From Streptacidiphilus sp. P02-A3a (GTDB lineage: Bacteria; Actinomycetota; Actinomycetes; Streptomycetales; Streptomycetaceae), in contig NZ_CP048289.1 in assembly GCF_014084105.1 (NCBI RefSeq), positions 1,311,922-1,375,921 of the forward strand: a stretch of 64,000 nt of DNA. Reading direction: 5' to 3'. Positions 51,286-60,501 of this stretch are shown piece after piece. The translations under genes were made by a program, and so were the position numbers. The number at the start of each line of letters is the position of its first letter. Within the stretch, counting starts at the first letter, position 1. The notes beneath the pieces are model-generated. The model made no database searches and was not told the origin of the DNA. It saw only the letters and a list, made by a program, of their open reading frames with translations.

Positions 51286-53202
51286 GTGCGTCCGGTTGGC
51301 AGTAAGTACCTGCTGGAGGAGCCGCTCGGGCGCGGCGCCACCGGGACGGTCTGGCGCGCCCGGGTCCGGAACGAGACCGGGCAACCGGGGGAGCAGACCG
51401 TCGCCATCAAGGTCCTCAAGGAGGAGCTGGCGACCGACCCCGACATCGTGATGCGCTTCCTGCGCGAGCGCTCGGCGCTGCTGCGGCTGGTGCACCCCAA
51501 CATCGTCCGGGTCCGCGACCTGGTGGTCGAGGGCGAGGTGCTGGCCCTGGTGATGGACCTGGTCGACGGCCCCGACCTGCACCGCTACCTGGCCGACCAG
51601 GGCCCGCTGAGCCCGGTGGCGGGAGCGCTGCTGATGGCGCAGGTGGCCGACGCGCTCGCGGCCAGCCACGTCGACGGCATCGTGCACCGCGACCTGAAGC
51701 CGGCCAACGTGCTGCTGGCCACCCGGGCCCAGGCCGACGGCGCCGAGCAGATGCACCCGCTGCTGACCGACTTCGGCATCGCCCGACTGGCCGACTCGCC
51801 CGGCATCACCCGCACCCACGAGTTCGTCGGCACCCCCGCCTACGTCGCCCCGGAGTCCGCCGAGGGCCGCGAGCAGACGGCGGCGGTGGACGTCTACGGC
51901 GCCGGCATCATGCTGTACGAGCTGGTCACCGGTCGGCCGCCGTTCCACGGCGACGGACCGTTGCAGATCCTCCAGGCGCACCTGTCGCAGGAGCCCGAGC
52001 GGCCCCGGAACCTGCCCGAACCGCTGTGGACGGTGATCGCCCGCTGCCTGGAGAAGGACCCGGCCCGGCGGCCGACGGCGGTGACCCTGGCCACGGCGCT
52101 GCGCACGGTCGCGGCGGGCGTCGGTGTGCACGCCTCCCCGGCGGCGATCGACGCGGCCTTCGCGGTGGGCGAGCTGCTGACGCCCGCGGTCGACCCGCGC
52201 GGCGCGACCCTGCCGGACGGCCGACGGTACGACCCGGCGGCGACCACGCTGCTCGCGGGCAGCGTGGCGGCGCCGACCCAGTCGGTGCCGACCGCGCAGG
52301 CGGACCGGTTCGGCGCGGCCGACCCGACCCAGCTGCTGCCCCCGGGCTCGGCCGACCCCACCCAGCTGCACCCGCGGACCCCCCAGCCGACCACGTTGCA
52401 GCCCACCGCCGTGCGGCCGACCGCGCCGCAGCCGGGCCAGCAGCAGTGGCCGGACCAGTGGAGCCAGCCGCAGGAGGGCCAGCAGCCCGAGGGTCAGCAG
52501 CCCGAGGGCCCGCACCCGTGGGAGAGCCAGCTGCGCGCCGCGCGCAACCGCAACGAGCAGACCCAGCTCGGCTACCAGGAGCCGGTGGAGCAGCCGCAGC
52601 CGCGCGCGCGGCCGCAGGTGGCGCCCCCGCCGTACCGGCCGGGCCCGCGGGACTACCAGCAGCCGTACCAGCCCGACGGCTACCGGCCCGACCCGTACCA
52701 GCAGGACTCCTACCAGCAGGACTCCTACCAGCAGGACCAGTACTCGCAGGACCAGCAGTACCAGCGTGAGCAGCACCGGCCCGGCCAGTACGCGCAGGAC
52801 CAGTACCGGCCCGACCCGCACCAGCCCAGGTCCTACCAGCCCGAGCCGGAGCCGGAGCGGCCCGCCCCGCGCCCCGCGCCCCGCGCCGCGCCCCCGCGCG
52901 AGGAGCCGCGCGAGCCGGAGCCCGAGCCGCGCCCGAGGCGCGAACCGCGTCCGCCGCGCCGCAGGATGCGCATTCCCGGCGGCGGCTGCCTGCGCAGCCT
53001 GCTGATCCTCGCCGTCATCCTCGCGGTGATCTGGTACTTCACTCCGGTGCAGCACTGGATCCACAACGTCGAGGGCTGGTGGCACCAGGTCGCGCACTGG
53101 TGGGACAGCATCACCGGGACCGCCAACAAGATCAAGAACGACGTCCCCAAGGTGTCCAGCACCTCGCTGCTGCCCAGCTCGCTGCCGACTCTCGGCAACT
53201 GA
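51286..53202 (+). CDS. pkaA: Serine/threonine protein kinase PkaA-like
   Basis: A 638-residue eukaryotic-type kinase. The catalytic domain is residues 1-265: glycine loop GRGATG 15-20, ATP Lys42 in AIK, catalytic HRDLKPAN (Asp136), DFG with Asp162, and the PAYVAPE substrate segment. A long Pro/Gln-rich linker (370-560) contains tandem YQQD-type repeats (DSYQQDSYQQDQYSQDQQYQ). A single transmembrane helix LLILAVILAVIWYF lies near residues 570-590, with a short outer tail of about 50 residues and no PASTA domains. I prefer GTG 51286 because AGGAG at 51274-51278 is seven bases away; ATG 51268 is the alternative. It is followed after 153 bp by a second kinase gene on the same strand. Confidence 0.9.
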   Translation: MRPVGSKYLLEEPLGRGATGTVWRARVRNETGQPGEQTVAIKVLKEELATDPDIVMRFLRERSALLRLVHPNIVRVRDLVVEGEVLALVMDLVDGPDLHRYLADQGPLSPVAGALLMAQVADALAASHVDGIVHRDLKPANVLLATRAQADGAEQMHPLLTDFGIARLADSPGITRTHEFVGTPAYVAPESAEGREQTAAVDVYGAGIMLYELVTGRPPFHGDGPLQILQAHLSQEPERPRNLPEPLWTVIARCLEKDPARRPTAVTLATALRTVAAGVGVHASPAAIDAAFAVGELLTPAVDPRGATLPDGRRYDPAATTLLAGSVAAPTQSVPTAQADRFGAADPTQLLPPGSADPTQLHPRTPQPTTLQPTAVRPTAPQPGQQQWPDQWSQPQEGQQPEGQQPEGPHPWESQLRAARNRNEQTQLGYQEPVEQPQPRARPQVAPPPYRPGPRDYQQPYQPDGYRPDPYQQDSYQQDSYQQDQYSQDQQYQREQHRPGQYAQDQYRPDPHQPRSYQPEPEPERPAPRPAPRAAPPREEPREPEPEPRPRREPRPPRRRMRIPGGGCLRSLLILAVILAVIWYFTPVQHWIHNVEGWWHQVAHWWDSITGTANKIKNDVPKVSSTSLLPSSLPTLGN

Positions 53203-53355
53203 GCCGCCGCGCTGTCCGGATTGGCGCTTTGTCGACTTCAAGTAGGCAGTAACCGCACCTGGTTCACCCAAGCGGCCGTACTCCGCGTACGTTGGTCCTC
53301 GCGTCCTTCGGTCGCAGGCAGACGGCCAGACCCCTCATCCGCGCACGGAGCAGCC

Positions 53356-54696
53356 TTGGCACGCAAGATCGGTAGCCGCTACACCGCGCACCAGGTGATC
53401 GGCCGTGGCTCGGCGGGCACGGTCTGGCTGGGCGAGGGCCCGGAGGGACCGGTGGCCATCAAGCTGCTGCGCGAGGACCTGGCCTCCGACCAGGTCCTGG
53501 TCGGCCGCTTCGTCCAGGAGCGCACCGCGCTGACCAGCCTGGACCACCCCCGGGTCGTCGGCGTCCACGACCTGGTGGTGGACGGGGACGACCTGGCGCT
53601 GGTGATGGAGCTGGTCCACGGCGCGGACCTGCGCTCCCGGCTGGAGCGCGAGGGCCCGCTGGCCCCGCAGGCGGCCGTCTCCATCGCCGCCGACGTGGCC
53701 GAGGGCCTGTCCGCCGCGCACGCGGCCGGAATCGTCCACCGGGACGTGAAGCCCGAGAACATCCTGCTCGACCAGGCGTCCTCGCCCGGAGCCGGTGGCG
53801 CGCCGCGCGCCAAGCTCTCCGACTTCGGCATCGCCCGGCTGGTGGACGCCCCCCGGCGGACCCGGGCCACTCGGATCATCGGCACCCCCGACTACCTGGC
53901 GCCGGAGGTGATCGAGGGCCTGGAGCCGCGCGCGGCCGTCGACATCTACGCGCTGGCCACGGTGCTGTACGAGCTGCTGGCCGGGTTCACCCCCTTCGGT
54001 GGCGGCCACACCGGGGCGGTGCTGCGGCGGCACGTGACCGAGGCGGTCGCCCCGCTGCCGGGTCTGCCCGAGGACCTCTGGAAGGTCATCGCGCAGTGCC
54101 TGGCCAAGGCCCCGGCCTCGCGGCTGCGCGCCGCCGAGCTGGCCACCCGGCTGCGCGAGCAGTTGCCCTCGCTGACCGGACTGCCCAGCCTGGACGTGGC
54201 ACACCCGGCCGTGCCGCCCGCCGCGCTGGACTACCAGCCGGAGGAGGACGACGAGTTCGAGCAGCGGTCGGTCTCGCGTCGGCACGGCCCGGCGGTGCCG
54301 CTGGTGCCCGGCGCGCCGCCCGACTCCACCAGGGACACCCACACCAGCCTGCGCCGCCCCAGCGCCGAGGAGTTGGCCTCGTTCGCGGCGGCCTCGCGCG
54401 CCGAGCACGACGGCTCCCGCAGCGGCCGGTCCGCTCGGGAGCGGACCGGTGGCGGCGGGCACCGGCCGGGCGGCGCCGGGCGCGGCGGTGCGGGCCGGGC
54501 GGTCCGCAGGCGGCGGCTGCTGGTCGCGGCGCTGCTGACGGTCCTGGTCGGCGCCGGGGCGGTGGGCGCCTACGAGGCGACCGCGAGCGGCGACGGCGGC
54601 CAGTCCCCGGGCAGCAGCGTCAGCACCCCGCCGAGCCCCTCCGCCTCCGGCCCCTCCGCCGACGGGCTCCTCCCGCTCGCCCCGCCCACCGCCTGA
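53356..54696 (+). CDS. pkaB: Serine/threonine protein kinase PkaB-like
   Basis: A 446-residue kinase. Catalytic domain: glycine loop GRGSAG 16-21, Lys36, HRDVKPEN with Asp130, DFGIARL, TPDYLAPE. Then comes a linker rich in Glu, Arg and Gly, a predicted single membrane helix near residues 387-405 (LLVAALLTVLVGAGAVGAY) and a short Ser/Pro-rich outer tail. The N-terminus ARKIGSRYTAHQVIGRG is typical of the streptomycete PkaB group as I remember it. The start is TTG 53356 with GGAG at 53347-53350; the open frame runs 45 codons further upstream without conservation. It ends before the phased repeat and prfB. Confidence 0.88.
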   Translation: MARKIGSRYTAHQVIGRGSAGTVWLGEGPEGPVAIKLLREDLASDQVLVGRFVQERTALTSLDHPRVVGVHDLVVDGDDLALVMELVHGADLRSRLEREGPLAPQAAVSIAADVAEGLSAAHAAGIVHRDVKPENILLDQASSPGAGGAPRAKLSDFGIARLVDAPRRTRATRIIGTPDYLAPEVIEGLEPRAAVDIYALATVLYELLAGFTPFGGGHTGAVLRRHVTEAVAPLPGLPEDLWKVIAQCLAKAPASRLRAAELATRLREQLPSLTGLPSLDVAHPAVPPAALDYQPEEDDEFEQRSVSRRHGPAVPLVPGAPPDSTRDTHTSLRRPSAEELASFAAASRAEHDGSRSGRSARERTGGGGHRPGGAGRGGAGRAVRRRRLLVAALLTVLVGAGAVGAYEATASGDGGQSPGSSVSTPPSPSASGPSADGLLPLAPPTA

Positions 54697-54714
54697 CCGC
54701 CGCACCACCGCCCA

Positions 54715-54792
54715 GGGACGCCCTTGGGACGCTCTGGGACGTCCCAGGGACGAGCTGGGACGACATGGGACGAGCTGGGACGACGTGGGACG
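54715..54792. repeat. Phased GGGACG repeat, 10-11-bp period
   Basis: Eight copies of GGGACG start at 54715, 54726, 54736, 54747, 54757, 54767, 54777 and 54787, so the spacings are 11, 10, 11, 10, 10, 10 and 10 bp. The spacing is close to one DNA turn, which puts all copies on the same face of the helix. It occupies the pkaB-prfB gap, from 18 bp after the pkaB stop to about 115 bp before prfB. Confidence 0.8.
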
Positions 54793-54906
54793 GACGGAAC
54801 GTCCCAGGGGGCGGGGGCCGGTCCGGGGCCGCCCCCGGGCGCCTCGGTGCGCCCCCGGGCGGAACCGGGGGCGGAGGTCGCCGGTCGGAACCATTAGGCT
54901 GGTGGC

Positions 54907-56025
<1,119 letters not shown>

Positions 56026-56071
56026 CCGCTGGTGGTGGCTCGGCCCCGGTTCCGGACCTGGGTGCATATTT

Positions 56072-56127
56072 CGGAACGGTAACGGCGATTTGCCCGCAAA
56101 AGCGGACAGATCGCCGTTGACGTTCCG
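56072..56127 (+). terminator. prfB terminator-like hairpin
   Basis: A stem of about 26 bp (56072-56097 with 56102-56127) closed by an AAAA loop, with three mismatches and a G-T pair. It lies 46 bp after prfB and before the wall-anchored protein gene. Confidence 0.7.
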
Positions 56128-56195
56128 GGTCGCTCTTGACCATGCTGACCGCGCAGTGCCCGCGCCAGCGGGCACCCGTGCGGAGAGGGGCCGTT

Positions 56196-56804
56196 GTGCG
56201 AAGCGGACACCGGAGGAAACCCGGGGGCATACGCTCCCGGGCGGCGAGAATCGCCGGAGCGGCGCTGGTGCTGTCCGGCGCGGGCCTGACCGTGACGGGT
56301 GTGGCCGAGGCGGTCTCCGTCCCCGGGGTGTCGCCCAACCAGACCTTTACCGCGGTGCCGCAGAGCGCGGACACCGCCGGCGACGCGCCGACCACGGCCT
56401 CCGCCGCGCCCAGCGACCCCGCGTCCGACCCGGCCACCGGTGCGGACACCGCGGACGCCGCCCCCAGTGACAGCGCGGGCGACACCGCGCCGCCCGCGTC
56501 CACGCCGCCCACCGGCAGCGCGACGCCGAGCGGTGCCGCCTCCTCGGCGACGGCCTCCGCCACCGGCGGTGCCGGTGCCAGCAGCGCGCCCGCGGGCGGA
56601 GCGTCGGCGTCCGGCTCGGCCGCGCCCACGACGCCCGGAGGCGGCCAGACCGCCCCGGTGGCCCAGCCGCAGCCCCGGCAGACCCTCGCCGAGACCGGGA
56701 CCGACCAGAGCGTCCCCTGGCTGCTGTCCGGCAGCGCGACCCTGATCGCGGGCGGACTGGTGTTCCGCTTCGGCCCCCGGCGGACCCCGCGCCGCAGCCA
56801 CTGA
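56196..56804 (+). CDS. LAETG-type sortase-anchored wall protein
   Basis: A 202-residue secreted protein. The signal peptide is VRSGHRRKPGGIRSRAARIA followed by GAALVLSGAGLTVTGVAEA; then a short ordered part (VPGVSPNQTFTAVPQ), about 100 residues of Ala/Ser/Thr/Pro/Gly low complexity (wall-spanning linker), the sorting motif LAETG at 164-168, a membrane segment WLLSGSATLIAGGLVF and a basic tail RRTPRR. LAxTG is the class E sortase pattern used in streptomycetes. The start is GTG 56196 with GGAGAGG at 56182-56188; other in-frame starts lie 54-60 bp upstream. The function is unknown beyond surface display. Confidence 0.82.
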   Translation: MRSGHRRKPGGIRSRAARIAGAALVLSGAGLTVTGVAEAVSVPGVSPNQTFTAVPQSADTAGDAPTTASAAPSDPASDPATGADTADAAPSDSAGDTAPPASTPPTGSATPSGAASSATASATGGAGASSAPAGGASASGSAAPTTPGGGQTAPVAQPQPRQTLAETGTDQSVPWLLSGSATLIAGGLVFRFGPRRTPRRSH

Positions 56805-56849
56805 CCCGGGCGGGGCTGACCTGAGCAGGGCCGATCCGGGACGGACAAA

Positions 56850-56905
56850 CGCACGGGGGCGGGCAGACGGACCTCTCGGTCCGTTGATCTGCCCGCCCCC
56901 GTGCG
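56850..56905. terminator. Strong bidirectional terminator
   Basis: A 17-bp perfect outer stem (56850-56866 with 56889-56905), then a 7-bp inner stem (56867-56873 with 56878-56884) around TCTC, with a 4-nt TGAT bulge. It lies between the convergent LAETG gene and the small zinc-ribbon gene. Confidence 0.82.
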
Positions 56906-56974
56906 GGTGACGGTGACGTGCCCAGCTCAAGCTCGGCTGGAGCCAGGCCGCTCAGGCCTCAGGGACTCCGTGCC

Positions 56975-57169
56975 TCAGGCGAACGCGTGCCGGGCTATCA
57001 GCACGCACGCGACCAGGGCCGTGATCAGTGCGATCAGTGCGGCGGGGGAGATCGAGCCGAACAGCTTCTGCTGCTCCTCCATCTGCCGCCGACTCGCACG
57101 ACAGGTGGGGCAGCGCCCCTCGCTCACCGGTCCTGAACAGTTGGCGCACACCAGACGGTCGAACGTCAC
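56975..57169 (-). CDS. Small zinc-ribbon membrane protein
   Basis: A 64-residue protein with two cysteine pairs, CANC (Cys8, Cys11) and CPTC (Cys20, Cys23), followed by a basic/Gln helix (RASRRQMEEQQKLFG) and one C-terminal membrane helix (AALIALITALVACVLIA). It is likely a tail-anchored zinc-ribbon protein; the function is not known. GTG 57169 has AGGAGGAG just upstream, which decides the start; an in-frame upstream ATG at 57244 gives an extension without support. Confidence 0.78.
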   Translation of the reverse strand: MTFDRLVCANCSGPVSEGRCPTCRASRRQMEEQQKLFGSISPAALIALITALVACVLIARHAFA

Positions 57170-57556
57170 AACGATCTCCTCCTTCGACCTGCCCAACGAG
57201 ACACCATGCCGGGTGGGTTCCCTCCACTGTGCCACGTCGAACACGATTCGGCCGGGTTCCGGTTCCGCGCGTGATCGCCCTGCGTCACCGAGCCTGAGAA
57301 TCCACGGCTCGACCCCTATTATTTTTTGGCTTTTGTTCTTGTATGTCCGTTAACTCCCGCAGGATTCCCGGTCCGAGACTGCGATCCGGTGGCGGCTTCG
57401 CGTAAGGTCGGCCAGACCTGGGGGTGCTGTGCGGCGTGCCGCGGCGCGGTTCCGCCGACTGCCCTGTCCCTGCCCGCGCAGAGGGTTGTGAAGGTTCCGG
57501 TCATCCGGTGAACCGCACGCCGCCCTCCACCTAGACTGGCCGACCGTGATGCAGCC
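57170..57556. other. Divergent gap before ftsE
   Basis: These 387 bases without a credible gene include an unusual AT-rich block at about 57318-57348 (CTATTATTTTTTGGC and TTTTGTTCTTG). A possible ftsE promoter is GTGAAC (57508-57513), 18 bp, TAGACT (57532-57537), which would place the start point only about 13 bases before the GTG of ftsE. Confidence 0.5.
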
Positions 57557-58246
57557 GTGATCCGATTCGACAATGTCTCCAAGACCTATCCCAAGCAGAA
57601 CCGTCCGGCGCTGGACAACGTCTCGCTCGAAATCGAGAAGGGCGAGTTCGTCTTCCTGGTCGGCTCCTCAGGTTCCGGCAAGTCGACGTTCCTGCGGTTG
57701 ATCCTGCGCGAGGAGCGGCCGAGCACCGGTGACGTCCACGTGCTCGGCAAGGACCTGGCCAAGCTGTCCAACTGGAAGGTCCCGCAGATGCGGCGCCAAC
57801 TGGGCACCGTCTTCCAGGACTTCCGGCTGCTGCCGAACAAGACCGTGGGCCAGAACGTCGCGTTCGCGCTTGAGGTCATCGGCAAGCCCCGGTCCGTCAT
57901 CGGCAAGGTCGTGCCCGAGGTGCTGGAACTGGTCGGCCTGGCCGGCAAGCAGGACCGGATGCCCGGCGAGCTCTCCGGTGGTGAGCAGCAGCGCGTCGCC
58001 ATCGCCCGCGCCTTCGTGAACCGTCCGATGCTGCTGATCGCGGACGAGCCGACCGGAAACCTCGACCCGCAGAACTCCGTCGGCATCATGAAGCTGCTGG
58101 ACCGGATCAACCGGACCGGAACCACCGTGCTGATGGCCACCCACGACCAGGCGATCGTCGACCAGATGCGCAAGCGCGTCATCGAGCTCGACCAGGGCCA
58201 CCTCGTCCGCGACCAGTCCCGTGGCGTGTACGGCTACCAGCACTGA
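57557..58246 (+). CDS. ftsE: Cell division ATP-binding protein FtsE
   Basis: A 229-residue ABC ATPase of the FtsEX complex. Walker [10 protein letters not shown], signature [15 protein letters not shown], Walker [13 protein letters not shown] and the switch [14 protein letters not shown] are all intact. FtsEX controls peptidoglycan hydrolases at the division site or tip. The start is GTG 57557 ([15 protein letters not shown]); no ribosome binding site is evident, and the putative promoter is so close that a very short leader is likely. ftsX follows after 61 bp in the same direction. Confidence 0.96.
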   Translation: MIRFDNVSKTYPKQNRPALDNVSLEIEKGEFVFLVGSSGSGKSTFLRLILREERPSTGDVHVLGKDLAKLSNWKVPQMRRQLGTVFQDFRLLPNKTVGQNVAFALEVIGKPRSVIGKVVPEVLELVGLAGKQDRMPGELSGGEQQRVAIARAFVNRPMLLIADEPTGNLDPQNSVGIMKLLDRINRTGTTVLMATHDQAIVDQMRKRVIELDQGHLVRDQSRGVYGYQH

Positions 58247-58307
58247 CCTGGAGCCCGCCGCCACTCGGCGTCCGCACCAGGCCGACGCCCCAACCAGCTA
58301 GGAAGTC

Positions 58308-59228
58308 ATGCGAGTACAGTTCGTCATGTCGGAGATCCTTGTAGGTCTCCGACGCAATCTGACGATGACCATCGCGGTCATCGTGAGCGTGGCGCTCTCG
58401 CTGGCGCTGGCGGGAGCGGCGATCCTGCTGAACACCCAGGTCGGCAACATGCGCGGCTACTGGGACAGCCGGGTCGAGGTCTCGGTGTTCTTCTGCAACA
58501 AGACCGACGCCGGCAACGTCAAGATGTACCCGGGCTGCGCCTCGGGACCGGCCACCACCTCGCAGATCGCGGCGGTCCGGCAGCAGCTCCAGTCCAGCGG
58601 CCTGGTCCAGCAGATCTACACCGAGGACCAGGCACAGGCGTACGCCAACTTCAAGGAGCAGTCGCCGAACAACCCGATCCTGGTGAACCTCACCCCGGAC
58701 CAGATGGAGTACTCGCTGCGAGTCAAGCTCTACAACCCGCAGAAGTACGACTCGATCACCAGCATGGTGGCCGGCCAGCCCGGCGTCAGTGAGGTCCAGG
58801 ACCAGAGCGAGGTCCTGAAACCGCTGTTCAACCTGTTGAACGGGGCCCAGGTGGTGGCCTGGACGATCATGGCGATCATGGCCTGCGTGACGGTGCTGCT
58901 GGTGGTCAACACGGTCCGGGTGTCGGCCTTCAGCCGAAAGCGCGAGACCGGGATCATGCGCCTGGTCGGCGCCTCCAACTTCTACGTGCAGATGCCGTTC
59001 ATCGCCGAGGCGGCGTTCGCGGCGGTGGTCGGCGCGGTGCTGGCCTCGGGGATGCTGGCGATCGGCAAGTACCTGCTGGTCGACCAGTTCCTGAGCAAGC
59101 AGATCTCGCTGATCAACTTCATCGGCTGGGGCCCGGTCTTCCAGGTGATGCCGCTGATCCTGGTGTTCGGTGTGGTGATGTCCTCGATCGCGGCCTTCCT
59201 CACCCTGCGCAAGTACCTGCGGGTCTGA
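58308..59228 (+). CDS. ftsX: Cell division permease-like protein FtsX
   Basis: A 306-residue membrane protein with four segments (LTMTIAVIVSVALSLALAGAA, VVAWTIMAIMACVTVLLVV, FIAEAAFAAVVGAVLASGML, MPLILVFGVVMSSIAAFL). The extracellular loop of about 130 residues (RVEVSVFFCNKTDAGNVK, PGCASGPATTSQIAAVRQ) carries two cysteines that could form a disulfide. The MRVQFVMSEILVGLRRN start and FSRKRETGIMRLVGASN loop are characteristic. It pairs with FtsE. A hairpin terminator follows, and no hydrolase gene lies between it and smpB. Confidence 0.96.
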   Translation: MRVQFVMSEILVGLRRNLTMTIAVIVSVALSLALAGAAILLNTQVGNMRGYWDSRVEVSVFFCNKTDAGNVKMYPGCASGPATTSQIAAVRQQLQSSGLVQQIYTEDQAQAYANFKEQSPNNPILVNLTPDQMEYSLRVKLYNPQKYDSITSMVAGQPGVSEVQDQSEVLKPLFNLLNGAQVVAWTIMAIMACVTVLLVVNTVRVSAFSRKRETGIMRLVGASNFYVQMPFIAEAAFAAVVGAVLASGMLAIGKYLLVDQFLSKQISLINFIGWGPVFQVMPLILVFGVVMSSIAAFLTLRKYLRV

Positions 59229-59247
59229 CCCCCGGCCCTCGCCGCGC

Positions 59248-59279
59248 ACGCCCCGGGTACCGCACGGTGCCCGGGGCGT
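59248..59279 (+). terminator. ftsEX terminator
   Basis: A 14-bp stem (59248-59261 with 59266-59279) with a GCAC loop and one T-G pair, 20 bp after the ftsX stop. Confidence 0.75.
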
Positions 59280-59332
59280 CCGCATAACCTCAGTGCCGAC
59301 CGGCCCTCCCGAGTGCGACAATGGCCCGCATC

Positions 59333-59818
59333 ATGGCGAAGGTAAAAGAACCCGGACGTAAGCTCGTCGCGCAGAACAAGAAGGCGCGGCACGACTACAA
59401 CATCCTGGACGAGATCGAGTGCGGGCTGGTACTGACCGGTACCGAGGTGAAGTCACTGCGCGCCGGCCGGGCCTCACTGGTGGACGGTTTCGCGGAGATC
59501 ACCGGCGGCGAGGCCTGGCTGCACAACGTCCACATCATGGAGTACGCGCAGGGTACGTGGACCAACCACGCCGCCCGGCGCAAGCGGAAACTGCTGATGC
59601 ACAAGGAGGAGATCCGCAAACTGGAGTCCAAGCTGCGCGAGTCCGGCTTCACCCTGGTCCCGTTGTCGCTGTACTTCAAGGACGGCCGGGCCAAGCTGCT
59701 GCTGGCGCTGGCCCAGGGCAAGAAGCTGCACGACAAGCGGCAGACCCTGCGTGAGCAGCAGGACCGTCGGGAGACCGACCGGGTGCTGGCGGCCGTGCGT
59801 CGCCGCTCCGGCGGCTAA
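59333..59818 (+). CDS. smpB: SsrA-binding protein SmpB
   Basis: A 161-residue tmRNA partner that delivers tmRNA to stalled ribosomes. It shows the oligonucleotide-binding barrel ([51 protein letters not shown]) and the C-terminal tail that reads the empty mRNA channel ([19 protein letters not shown]). I prefer ATG 59333 ([11 protein letters not shown]), which matches the usual start of the family; ATG 59321 is four codons upstream in frame. Neither has a clear ribosome binding site. It lies 117 bp upstream of ssrA, the conserved pairing in many bacteria. Confidence 0.95.
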   Translation: MAKVKEPGRKLVAQNKKARHDYNILDEIECGLVLTGTEVKSLRAGRASLVDGFAEITGGEAWLHNVHIMEYAQGTWTNHAARRKRKLLMHKEEIRKLESKLRESGFTLVPLSLYFKDGRAKLLLALAQGKKLHDKRQTLREQQDRRETDRVLAAVRRRSGG

Positions 59819-59823
59819 TGAAC

Positions 59824-59853
59824 TGGACCCCCGCCTCAGCGGGGCCGTAGGAT
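59824..59853 (+). promoter_or_regulatory. Candidate ssrA promoter
   Basis: TGGACC (59824-59829), 18 bp, TAGGAT (59848-59853). The start point would be near 59860, giving a precursor with a leader of about 76 nt that is trimmed to the mature 5' end at 59936. The spacer includes a 6-bp stem CCCCGC/GCGGGG. Confidence 0.5.
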
Positions 59854-59935
59854 GAAGGTGTTCCGCAGGACCCCCCAGGTCCAGGCGGGACGGCGGGTGC
59901 TGGAAGCCCGCCTTGACAAATGAACAGCACCCCAT

Positions 59936-60305
59936 GGGGGTGATCGGTTTCGACTGGGGATGTCGATCCAGGGGAAGCGAGCCGAGAAACGCGGCAATGA
60001 TCTCGTTAACCACGTGTCGCAAAACATAATCGCCAATTCCAAGCGCGATTCCTTCGCCCTCGCCGCCTGAGCGAGTAAACGAAGGTGTCAGCCCGGGCGC
60101 GTTCCCGTCCCGGACCCTGGCATAATCTAGGGAACTCAACCGTCGCGCCCGGTCACGGGGAGCGGCGGGAAATCAAACAGTGACTGGGCCTGTCGGCGGC
60201 TTGTCCGTGTGACTGCCGGGGCCGAGAAAAGCACAGCGGACTGCGCTCGGAGAAGCCCTGGTTCCGCACCACAGGACGCGGGTTCGATTCCCGCCACCTC
60301 CACCA
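59936..60305 (+). ncRNA. ssrA: Transfer-messenger RNA (tmRNA)
   Basis: A 370-nt RNA. The 5' GGGGGUG pairs with CACCUCC at 60295-60301, followed by the discriminator A and an encoded CCA (60303-60305). The T arm GGGTTCGATTCCC is at 60279-60292. The 5' part has the conserved GGTTTCGACTGGGG. The tag frame is 60032-60070: GCC AAT TCC AAG CGC GAT TCC TTC GCC CTC GCC GCC TGA, giving ANSKRDSFALAA. With SmpB it rescues stalled ribosomes and marks the product for proteolysis. Confidence 0.95.
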
Positions 60306-60322
60306 CACCCCATGGATCCACC

Positions 60323-60359
60323 CCTTCGCCCGCGCCGGGCTCCCCGGCGCGGGCGAAGG
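60323..60359 (+). terminator. ssrA intrinsic terminator
   Basis: A perfect 17-bp stem (60323-60339 with 60343-60359) with a CTC loop, followed by C and TTTT at 60362-60365. This is the most classical rho-independent terminator in the window. Confidence 0.9.
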
Positions 60360-60501
60360 CGTTTTGCTCCGCTGACCTCGGCGGTTCCGGCAGCCGACCG
60401 GCCCGCTGCCCTCACCTCGGGGCCGGGAATGGCGTAGGGTTGCCCGTCCCCCATTTCGTGACGGGGCAGAACAGCAAGAGATGACGTACGACAGGGGGCA
60501 C

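Noticed and set aside
59913-59918. Perfect TTGACA box before ssrA
   Set aside because: It is only 18 bases from the mature 5' end, so a -10 box would fall inside the RNA; the pair at 59824/59848 fits better.
60361-60501. Rifamycin-associated element upstream of the HelD-type gene
   Set aside because: I see no clear inverted repeat of that kind in the gap; a motif scan would be needed to be certain.
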